Origin: Azolla caroliniana | Lineage: Eukaryota > Polypodiophyta | NCBI GenBank assembly: GCA_043228905.1 | Contig: JBHGNT010000002.1 | Span: 2,356,001-2,420,000, forward strand | Length of the DNA: 64,000 nt | Reading direction: 5' to 3' | Part shown: piece by piece, positions 25,087-34,535 of the stretch | Layout: each line of letters starts with the position of its first letter | Numbering within the stretch: the first letter of the stretch is position 1 | Translations under genes and position numbers: made by a program | The notes under the pieces: generated by a model | The model's input: only the letters and a program-made list of their open reading frames with translations | The model's database searches: none | What the model was told of the DNA's origin: nothing

Positions 25087-25109
25087 GTTGTTCACGTCGG
25101 GTTCACCAA
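25087..25109 (-). promoter_or_regulatory. Primer-binding site of element A
   Basis: On the minus strand TTGGTGAACCCGACGTGAAC follows the 5' LTR end and precedes the ORF. The TGG start pairs with a tRNA 3' CCA end. The specific tRNA was not identified. Confidence 0.65.
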
Positions 25110-25692
25110 TAGATATCGTGTGGCGCGTGACACACGTGCCAAACGTCGGAATGTGCGCATCACAAGTGTGAACAAGCACCGGGCCTCTATCCGCTAGTGG
25201 TTATGGATGATGGGCGATGATTGGTGATGGAGATGGTGTGTTTAATGAGGATGATGGGCGTTATGGGATCGATGGTGAGAGAGACGACAAGCATTGAGAA
25301 ACATTGTGGGGTGGGGGGTGGTGCCTAGAATGGCTCCACCCCCCTCCCAAGGGGGTTCAACGTTAAGGGGAGGGAAGAGAGAGAGGGAGAGAGAGATGAA
25401 AAGAGAGAGATTGAGAGAGAAATGGTTATTCATGTTTCATTCATTCCCCATAAGGGGTTAAATAGTACAAGAGGGGGTAGATACATAGGGGTGTAAGCCC
25501 CCTCGAGCATTCATACTGGACACTCACTCACACCTCCTCGTATCCATCCACATGCACACACGTGTGCCTGTGTTCACATACGTATAGACTCACAATTACA
25601 TTTATGCCCCATACACCACAACATCATGATAACATTCGACCCTCACTCATCACACTTGACTCTCCTTACATCTCGTATGGGGTAACACAATA

Positions 25693-25708
25693 TGGCATGC
25701 CCGTGGGA
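25693..25708 (+). promoter_or_regulatory. PBS-like site of element B
   Basis: TGGCATGCCCGTGGGA lies five bases after the LTR end. The same 16 bases occur at 61245-61260 after another LTR, and similarity continues for about 25 more bases in both. I could not match it to a known tRNA from memory. Confidence 0.5.
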
Positions 25709-26099
25709 GAGTGCCTTGCACGTCGATCCCACATGCCTTGATGATGATATTTCTTCGACCGGGACTTCCATCGGTCCTTTCAACGATCGACTCCCTCGAT
25801 CGAAGTGCTTGACTCGAACATCTTTATCGGTCAACAAATCTTTCCGGGACACAAACATTCTCATTCTGTCGGCTTACGAACTTCGTCATGGGTCCAAAAT
25901 CATGTCGTGTATATATATGTTCTTCCTTTGTTTTGAGTGTGTGTGAGTAGTCTTGGGGATTTTCAAAATTTTGGTGGTGCCCTCTTGTTTTTTAAAATTT
26001 TGATATGTACCCTTATGTTGATGAAATTTTCTCGTTACGTCCTCATAATTTAAAAAAAAAATTCTGTTCAATACCCCTACGTAATTGAAATTCTCACAT

Positions 26100-28110
26100 A
26101 TGCCCTCAGCATATACCCCTTATCATCTCTTTTTTCCCTCTTCTTCTTCTTTCTACATTTCTTCATTCCTTTTTGCTGTTTTGCCTCTCCCGCTCTTTTC
26201 TTTGTCTGTCCATCTTTTTCCTGTCTTTCTCTTCTTTCTCTTCCTTCTATGTTCATCAGCGGCTACATCTCCTTCCGCTTCTTCTTCTTCTTCTTCTTCT
26301 TCTCTTCTCTCTTCTTCTTGTTTTTCTCTTTCACGATCCCTTCTTGTTCGATTTCTTCTGCAAATATTCCCTTCTTCTCTCTTTCTTCCTCTGTTTTGGT
26401 TACAGGTATCATTGGCTGTCTATCTATCTCTGTCGCGTCTTCCATCTTTCTCTATTGTTTGTTGTAACCATCGCCATTGCCGCCCATCTCTATCCAGCCC
26501 TTCTAGCTCTCTCACCTTCTGATGTTCTATATGTTTTCGTTTTCGTTTTCGTCTTCGGCTCCGGTGCCGTCTCTGTCTGTCGTTGTCCATCGCTTCGCTG
26601 TCCATCTACGTCGGCGTCTCTCTCTTCGTTTGCCCCTGTCCAATTGGTCTTTTTCCGCTATTCGACCCTCGGTTTGGCTGTCGCTTTCCGACGTTTTCCA
26701 TCTATGTCTTGGTGGTTGTCCGGCCACCACTCCGTTGCAGACTCCATCACCATCTTTGTCGGTTTTTGTCCGCGTCTGAGTCTCTGTCTCCGTTGCCGTC
26801 TCCGACCGCTCTCCGATCGGCACTTTTCCGGCCTCTCGTCAGTCTCTATCGGTGTCGCCGTTCTGGGCATCGATCTGTCTTAGTCCAATTCGTTCCGGTC
26901 AGTTTTCCGGCAGTCGGTTCGGCTGTTGTCCAGCTGCTCCCATCTTTGGCCATTTCAGTCGACTTCCGCTCCATCACCGTTGCTTTTATCAAGCTTTCCA
27001 CTGTTTGGCCTCTATCTGGCCACTCCATCTTCGGCCAGTGTCTCTCCGGTCTTCTTTCGGCATCATCATTGTTCCTGCCATCAGTTGTCGAGCCGCCACC
27101 ATAGCTCTAGCCCCTATCCGGCCGTTCTTGATGTTGTCCGACCACTCCGACCACTTCTTGGCCGTTGGTATGTGGCCACCACCGTCTTTTCGATCTATCG
27201 TGTTTTTCCAGCCGTCTTTGTCTGCTTTTTGGCCGGTCTCCGGCTGCCGACTGTTCTTGGCTACTATCTGTCGGTCGGTCCGGTTGTCCGTCTCTGACTA
27301 TATCTTTCCGGTCCTTCGTTCATTCTTCCGTCATTCTTCCATCCATTCGTTCGATCGTTTCCGACCATCAAGTCGTTGTTCAACGGCCTTTGTCTCTTTG
27401 CATATCTGTCATTGTTGACCTTGTCTGACTGTCTTCGTTTCTGGCTACGTCGTGTCAGTGTCTATGTCTCCGTCTGGGTTTGCCAGTCGCCTCTGTCGTT
27501 GTCTGTTGACCGCCCATTTCGTCTGACCGTTTGTCTGATCTGGTCCGGTCCTTCGTCTTTCTAGCTGTGTCTGTCTGGCTGGCCGTGCCCTTCCGAGACT
27601 TTGTCTCTGGTTCCGCCATTCTGCATTGCCCATGGTCTTTGTGTGGCATCTCTGTCGCAGTCGACATCCATGTCTCTGTTTGTCTGGTGGTCTTCTTCTC
27701 TGTTAGGTGTCTCCGACCGTGTCTTTCCGGTGTTGTTGGTTTCTATGGTCTTCGATGTCTGGTTTGCATTTGCATCTCTTCTCTGTCTTCTATGGTCCTT
27801 CGGTGTTAACCAACTCTGGTTCTTGTTCCGATTCCGGTTCCGACTCTCTCCGCGTCCGTGCATTCTCAGCACCTCCTGTCGGTCTCCGCTCCACACACTG
27901 CGACTTTCTCCGCAGTCTCCTAGTGGGCTTCTCTTTCCGGTCGTGCTGGCACCGGTTCCCTCTGTGTTGATGTTTGTCCAGTTGTGCATCTTGCACCACG
28001 CTTTTGAGAACACACTCATTGTCGCTAACCGCTTTCGGAAACACGCACATGGACACTAATCGCAACCTCGCACAAACATTGTTGTCATTCATGCATTCCT
28101 CCATAGACTT
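26100..28110 (+). other. Strand-asymmetric pyrimidine-rich core of element B
   Basis: The plus strand is strongly C+T rich for about 2 kb, starting with TTCTTCTTC runs and grading into CTGTCTGTC, TTCCGG and GTCTCTGT phrases. Stops are rare as a result, so long frames open on both strands. None shows a recognisable domain, and I treat them as composition artefacts. Confidence 0.6.
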
Positions 28111-29629
28111 CCTCCAACATCTTCATCGTCATTTTCGCGTTTCGCCATTTCTTGCACTTAGTCGCTATGGCTTGCACATCTACGTATCATTCTTCGACTC
28201 CGTCTCCAAAGGGGGGTCGCCTTAGTGGTCACCAAAAGGTGTTGTATGTTTTAGGGTTAGGGTTAATGGTAATGATGATTGGTGATGGAGATGGTGTGTT
28301 TAATGAGGATGATGGGCATTATGGGATCAATGGTGAGAGAGACGACAAGCATTGAGAAACATTGTGGGGTGGGGGGTGGTGCCTAGAATGGCTCCACCCC
28401 CCTCCCAAGGGGGTTCAACGTTAAGGGGAGGGAAGAGAGAGATGAAAAGAGAGAGATTGAGAGAGAAATGGTTACTCAGGTTTCATTCATTCCCCATAAG
28501 GGGTTAAATAATACAAGAGGGGGTAGATACATAGGGGTGTAAGCCCCCTCGAGCATTCATACTGGACACTCACTCACACCTCCTCGTATCCATCCACATG
28601 CACACATGTGTGCATGTGTTCACATACGTATAGACTCACAATTACATTTATGCCCCATACACCACAACATCATGATAACATTCGACCCTCGCTCATCACA
28701 CTTGACTCTCCATACATCTCGTACGGGGTAACAACGGCTGAAGTGACGCACTAATGTGTTTAGAGTGAGAGAGAGAGAAACGGAAATTGAGGAAATTTTT
28801 AAGATAGATAGGTAGATAGATACACATCACCAATAAGATAACGAAGTTTTCTTATTATTAATTTTCGATTTGATACATAGATTGATTCATAGATTGTTCG
28901 ATTCATCCATTGATTGATCCCCCCCCATTACACAAGCCTTACAAGGGTTTTTATAGGTTTATCTATACTTCTAACATGCACAAAACCATGGGCTTGAACC
29001 CATGGTTTTCGGGCACACGGTTTTCCTTGTGGCATGCACAAAACCATAGGCTAAAACCATGGTTTTGTGTATACGGTTTTGTATGTTTGTTTCCTATTGA
29101 ATGCTAAAAATGAGAAGGAAATATACAAAATCTAAAGCACTTAGTAGTAGCTTTAGTGGTAAGATAATTGCTTCCTATCTTAGAAGTGCAAGGTTGAAAT
29201 CTTGCTTGTACCCTACCCTTCTATATGCACTTGAATGTCATCAGACCGTAGGCTAATTTTCATATTTATAATCATGTGTATAATGTGTGTGGAGCCACAC
29301 TATTTCACAATTTCTCCCATTGGACACAGAACATCACGACACCGTAATCCGATGTCGTGCATCAGATTTCGGATGCAAGCCTATAGTGAAGACAACTACA
29401 GTTGGTAAAATTGGGGCCAAGAAAAAAAGCATCTTTAAAGAATCTTTTGGAATCTTTGTATTTAGGTTAATATAACATATCTGGCAATTTTCTTTCCCTT
29501 GTTCATGTTAACTACTTGGCCACGTGTGTAGAAAAATGCGAAAATCAAGAGTGCTGACTTATTTGTGCTCCTGAGCTCTTCAACTTCTTAAGTGTGATAA
29601 TAACAAAGAGGGGAAGACCTTCCTTATAT

Positions 29630-29872
29630 TGTGAAATGCTCTCAAGAATAGCCTCCATTTCATTATGTCTCAAGTTACACTTTATAGACTCTCTCTTAGC
29701 GTGGAGGGTGTTCTCCCGCTCCAATTAGCTCTACTAATTATGGGGCTTGGTGGGGGCCTAGTTTGGGTGTGGTGCATGAGGCTTGGTAGGGGCCTAATTT
29801 GGGTGTGGTCTATGTGTGGTGCATGGGGCTTGGTAGGGGCCTAATCTAGGTGTGGTCCATGTGACCACCACA
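29630..29872 (-). repeat. Gypsy1 3' LTR
   Basis: 243 bp, TGTGAAATGC...CCACCACA on the plus strand. It contains three internal near-repeats of GGGGCTTGGT-GGGGCCTA. It is indistinguishable by eye from the copy at 34179-34421. Confidence 0.93.
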
Positions 29873-29892
29873 ATTCCCCCTTGTAAAAAAAG

Positions 29893-32800
29893 TTACTGTG
29901 CAGTCGAAGCGCGACGAGGCGTGGACGACGGTTCCAGACGGGGGGATGACACGGGCGTGGGCGTAGGCATGAGTGTGGGCGGGGGCGGTGGTAGTTGATG
30001 GAAGGGCTTCATGCGAGACTGGTGAGCAAAGGTAGAGCGGTTGTTGGAGGCGCGGCGGAGCAGGTATGTAGTGTCGCGTATCTGCTTTTGAACTTCGAAG
30101 GGACCGATCCATCGGTGCATGAGCGATTCGCTGAGACCGCGACTTTGTCACCGACGTGGTATTGATGGTCGACACGGCCTATATCGTGTTGTCGTTTTTG
30201 GCGTAGTTGTGCCTGGTGCAGGTTGCTCGTGATGGCTTTGCGGAGGAGGGGCTGGAGTTGTTGTAGGTGGGACCACCAAGACACTGCGTCAGCGTGGAGT
30301 CGTGTGGTTGGTTGCGGGACTGCCACTTCTGGGGGTAAGCGCGGGTCCCTTCCATAAAGGGCCCGAAATGGGCTAATGCGGGTAGAGGCTTGCACAGTTG
30401 TGTTGTAGGCATGCGTAACGAAGGGCAAGATTCGGTCCCAGGTTGAGTGCAGCGGATCGATGTAGGCTGAGATTTGTTGTTTTAAGGTTCGATTGAGGCG
30501 CTCCGTCAACCCATTCGTTTGCGGATGGTAGGGTGACGTGAATAACTGTTGGATTCCTAGTTGTGTTGAAACGAGGCGTAGGAGCTCACCGTTGAACTGG
30601 GGTCCTCGATCGGACAAGATTTGGAGTGGGCAACCGTGGGGGAAGATGATTTTCTCCAATAGTTTGGAGGCGATGGTCATAGCCTTTGCATCTGGGATAG
30701 CGGCCGTCTCAGCCCAACGCGTCAAGTACTCGGTGATGACAAGGATGAATTTGTTCCCTCCTTGTGACTCGGGAAAGGGGCCCATAATGTCCCATCCGAC
30801 GATTTCAAATGGAGCTTGAACTTGTATCGGATGTAAGAGGCCTTGAGCCACTTGAGGTGATTTGATGGCCTGACATAAGTTGCATGCTTTGATGTAGGAG
30901 GCGACCTCGTGGCGTAGCCCAGGCCAATAGAATTTGCGACGAATTTTGTCGAGCACCTTATGAAAACCCAAGTGGCCGGACAACGGGTGATCGTGGAAGA
31001 AACGAAGGTAAGACTGGCGTAGTTGCTCAGGCACGTAGACTCGGGGTTCTTTGCCTACTTGACAAAAAAGTAGGACATTATCCTGGATCATGAATTGCTT
31101 GGTGAGGGATGATGTCGGTTCAGCTCGTAGGCGGTGGCAGATATCTTGGATTTGTTTGTCGTGTTGTTGCATGTTGGCCATTTGGGACGAGGATATGGGG
31201 AAATCGATTGTGTTGGAGGTGATCTGGTTCGCCTGAAAGGATATGCGGGATAATCCATCGGCGACGATGTTTTGTGGACCATGGCGATAGTGCAGAGTGA
31301 ATGTGTAATCCTGTAGCGCCAAAACCCAACGAAGTAAGCGGCCGGGTGGATGAGCCTTCTTTATGAGGGAGAGCAGTGGCTGATGGTCGGTTTCGACTGA
31401 TGTATTTGATCCGTGAAGGTATGGGTGGAAACGATGGAATGCCCAGACGATGGCGAGGAACTCTTTTTCAGTTGTCGAGTAATTTTGTTCGGCTTTGGTA
31501 AGTGACCGACTGATGTAGGCAATCAGGCGGAGTTGGTCGTTGTCGTCGGATTGGAGCAGGACCACACCAAGGACGACATTGGAGGCATCCGTCTGCAGAT
31601 GGAAAGGCTTCGTGAAATCAGGGTGGGCCAGGAGGTCAGAGGCTTGGAGTGTTCTCTTGAGCTGCAGGAAGCTGGATTCGCAGGCTTCGGTCCACAGGAA
31701 GGGTGCGTCTTTTTGTAGGAGCACGCGTAGTGGGGCTGACAGGTCGGCTAGCCGTGGGATGAAACGAAGAGAGAACGTGAGGAGGCCGAGGAAGCGTTGA
31801 AGCTGCTTGACTGTGGTGGGGCGTGGGAATTTTTGGACTGCTTCTGTCTTCTCCGGGTCCATTTGTATTCCGTCGGAGGAGATGACGTACCCAAGGAAGC
31901 AGAGGCACGTACTACCCCATCGGCACTTCTTCCATTGCAGCTGCAATCGATAGCGTTGAACACAAGTTAGGACCTCCCGAAGGACTTGAAGGTGTTCTGC
32001 CCAAGTGCTTGTATGTACCAGAATATCGTCTAGATAGACGATGACGACACGACGGGTGATGAGATCATCGAAGATGGCATTAGCCATTCGCTGGAATGTG
32101 CTCCCCGCATCAGATAGGCCAAAGGGCATCCGTGTGAACTGAAAAATGCCTTTCCTAGTGCGGAATGCAGTTTTGTGGGCATCGTGAGGATTCATCGGGA
32201 TCTGCCAATATCCCGAGGCTAGATCGAGGGAGGTGAAGTACTTTGATTTGCCAAGCTGGTCGAGGAGGTCATCGATACGAGGGAGAGGGTATCGGTCATG
32301 GGTGGTGACATGGTTCAGTTGTCGGAAGTCGACACAAAAGCGGTAAGAACCATCCCCTTTCTTTACCATGTGTGGCTCCGAGATCCACTCGCTCTTGGAA
32401 GGTGTGATAATCCCTTGTTGGAGCATAGTTTTGATGGCGTTGTCGATGCGCTCGTGGTCGAGAGGCGAGCGACGTCGGGGAGCTGCGTTGATGGGGCGGG
32501 CGTTGCCTGTAGGAATCGTGTGGTGAATCGGAAAACAGACCGAGGGAGGTTTTACAGGTGGTGTAGACAACGAGGGAAAGGTGGCGAGGAGCCGTCTGAT
32601 GTCGTTGATGCGCTCCGCCGGTGATATCAGGTACTGTGTGTTGCTGATGTGGGTGGTATCCCGCGGAGCAGTGAAGAGCGCGATCGGAATGTGATTTGGG
32701 AGGATGAGCTGTTGTGCGGAGAAATCGAGACAGGCTTGACTATGGAGGAACCAATCACATCCCAAGGTGATTGGGAACAACTGGCGCGGGAGGACGTAGA

Positions 32801-33152
32801 AACGATGGTGGATCTGGGCGGAACTAATGGTGAGCATGCACCTGACTTGCGTATGTGAGTGGTACACCCGTTGTTGGTCGCCGAAGAGGATTTTAATGGG
32901 CGGTGCGTGGCTCGTGGGAAGTTGTAATTGGGTGACTAAATCTGCGCTGATGGAAGAGATGTTGTTGCCGGAGTCGAGGAGAACTTCTTGGGTCGTGTGC
33001 TGGAGGCGGGCGATTGTGGTACAAACGGGCGAAGTTGATGAAGTGGAGGCGTGGACGTGCGGGGGCGGCTCGATCGTGGGAGAAACGGGAGAAGTTGAGG
33101 ACGTGGAGACGTGGACGTGCGGGGGCGGCTCTCCCTGCGGCACCCCGCGCAT
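29893..33152 (-). pseudogene. Gypsy1 pol: protease, reverse transcriptase, RNase H, integrase
   Basis: The main frame (1047 residues, 33152-30009) starts with ATG overlapping the gag stop as TAATG. Near residue 60 the protease reads LLDSGNN. RT follows with FTSLDLASGYW and catalytic VYLDD (about residue 375). RNase H has LQTDAS and the ATEKEF-like TTEKEFLAIV block. The integrase has an H-H-C-C finger (HPLSGHLGFHKVL... CNLCQ) and the D,D-35-E core (WDIMGPF, LSDRGPQF, NGLTERLN). After VGDKVAVSANR near 30126 a one-base deletion shifts the frame. The downstream integrase tail (MHRWIGPFEVQ, then a Pro-rich end) continues in another frame to 29893. No chromodomain is seen. The N-terminus carries a 60-bp tandem duplication (33011-33130). 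All catalytic motifs visible in the main frame look intact. Confidence 0.9.
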
Positions 33153-34102
33153 TAGTTTTCCGGGAGCTCAGAGAGGGAGGCAGCGTCAGCTAATTGGACG
33201 TTCTGCTTCTGTTGGTGATTCTGCCACTTTCGGCAGTGACGCCGAATGTGGCCATAGTTGTTGCAGTAGAAACATTTGGGGCGTCCCTGGCTGTCTCGTT
33301 CGGGCAATGCACGCTTGGCCCGTAATTGCGCGTTCTGGATGTCGATGTCCATGGGAGTGATGGCTGGTATAGTGTTTGTATGATCATGACTGAGATTACC
33401 TGGTGTGTGCATGTCGTGCGCGTTTGCAGCTTCGATGCGTTGGGCAGTGAGGATGGCTTCGTGTAGTGTCGTCGGGCCTTGATCGCGTACACGGCGGCAG
33501 AGGTCATGTCGTATACGCGGCCAGAAAAAAAACAACTTCATGTCCTCCGACATGTTGGCGTCAGCCCGGCGTAGGATCTACACAAAACGAACCGCGAACT
33601 GGGTGATGGGTTCGCGTGGTTGTTGGGTAATTGACTCAAGTTGTTGTAGGGCCGTCTGGCGGGAGTCTTGATGAGCAAAATTTCGAATCATGGCTGCCCG
33701 TAGCAGATCCCAGTCGTTGCGTGTCTCTTCGGGTTGTTGTACAAGCCATGTTGCCGCGATATTCTCGAGGAGTGTCTTCATCTCCATTGCCTTCCGAGGG
33801 TGTGGCCATTGGTGGTAACTGGCCACCATTTCGAAATGATCCAGCCAAGAGAGGACGTCTTCCGATGGTAGGCCGGAGAACGGTTTTGGGCGAACTCGAG
33901 AGTCCGGGAGATTTTGTTGTGGCTCGGATCGTGCTGAAAGAAAGGACAACATGGCTTGGTTAGTATGGTTAACTTGTAAAATGATGTTGGACAGAGCTTG
34001 AACCAGTTGGTCGATTGGCGATGTGGGCTGGTGTCCTTGATTGTGTTGTAGGAATTCCGGATTCATCGAGTTTGCGTTGCCGTCGTTGTTGTCGTGTTGC
34101 AT
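33152..34102 (-). pseudogene. Gypsy1 gag with one in-frame stop
   Basis: The probable start is the ATG at 34102 (MQHDNNDG). The capsid-like region holds RPKPFSGLPSEDVLSWLDHF, a typical gypsy gag feature. An in-frame TAG at 33578-33580 interrupts it. The same frame resumes at once and ends with a CCHC zinc knuckle, CFYCNNYGHIRRHC (C-x2-C-x4-H-x4-C), before the stop that overlaps the pol ATG. No indel is seen. Either this copy depends on Gag from other copies or the TAG is read through. Confidence 0.88.
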
Positions 34103-34178
34103 CGTGGCGGGCGTTGTTGGGGTCGTGAGTTGGGGTGGCTTGGCCCGTCTTCTCCACCAAGATGTGAAATGCTCTAGA

Positions 34179-34421
34179 TGTGAAATGCTCTCAAGAATAG
34201 CCTCCATTTCATTATGTCTCAAGTTACACTTTATAGACTCTCTCTTAGCGTGGAGGGTGTTCTCCCGCTCCAATTAGCTCTACTAATTATGGGGCTTGGT
34301 GGGGGCCTAGTTTGGGTGTGGTGCATGAGGCTTGGTAGGGGCCTAATTTGGGTGTGGTCTATGTGTGGTGCATGGGGCTTGGTAGGGGCCTAATCTAGGT
34401 GTGGTCCATGTGACCACCACA
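34179..34421 (-). repeat. Gypsy1 5' LTR
   Basis: 243 bp, matching the 3' LTR. Its inner edge carries a 16-bp tandem duplication: GATGTGAAATGCTCT occurs at 34161-34175 and again at 34177-34191. The PBS probably lies further in, near TTGGTGGAGAAG on the minus strand. Confidence 0.93.
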
Positions 34422-34535
34422 ATATAGTAGAATAAAAAATTAGTAAAAAAATTAGAAAACATATAGAGAAAACAAGTCTTGATGAAAAGTGGTTCTATTA
34501 TATGGTGATTACCAAATATGTTGTTTATTTTCTAG

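Larger units (their letters stand above)
25218..28733 (+). mobile_element. Element B: LTR element nested in the right LTR of element A
   Basis: LTRs at 25218-25687 (470 bp) and 28276-28733 (458 bp) are nearly identical. The main difference is a shorter (GA)n tract in the second. They begin TGATTGG and end GGTAACA. A TGG-initiated primer-like site (25693-25708) lies just inside the left LTR, implying plus orientation. AAAGGGGGGT (about 28209-28218) is a possible polypurine tract, though about 58 bp from the right LTR. The internal region is a pyrimidine-rich tract with no retroelement protein domains, so the element is non-autonomous. Confidence 0.75.
22826..29341 (-). mobile_element. Element A: non-autonomous LTR retrotransposon, interrupted by element B
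   Basis: The left (3') LTR spans about 22826-23504. The right (5') LTR is split into 25119-25216 and 28734-29341 by element B: the halves join to match the left LTR across the phrase GATGGGCGGCTGAAG. On the minus strand a TGG-type primer site follows the 5' LTR (25087-25109), and a purine-rich GGTGGGGGTGGA precedes the 3' LTR (about 23505-23518). LTR ends are TG/CA. Between them lies one 490-residue ORF and no reverse transcriptase or integrase, as in LARD or TR-GAG type elements. No clear target duplication is visible, so the outer ends may be off by a few bases. Confidence 0.78.
29630..34421 (-). mobile_element. Young Ty3/gypsy LTR retrotransposon (Gypsy1)
   Basis: LTRs at 29630-29872 and 34179-34421 are both 243 bp and look identical by eye, with TG/CA ends. 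ATAT flanks both ends (29626-29629 and 34422-34425). A polypurine tract AAGGGGGAAT (minus strand) abuts the 3' LTR at about 29873-29883. Coding order on the minus strand is gag, protease, RT, RNase H, integrase, which is the Ty3/gypsy order. The element is 4.8 kb. Identical LTRs mean very recent insertion, yet gag has a stop codon and pol has a frameshift. Confidence 0.93.

Noticed and set aside
26160-28110. Many long overlapping frames on both strands in the CT-rich tract
   Set aside because: The extreme pyrimidine skew removes stops; the frames have no domain, overlap each other on both strands and sit inside element B.
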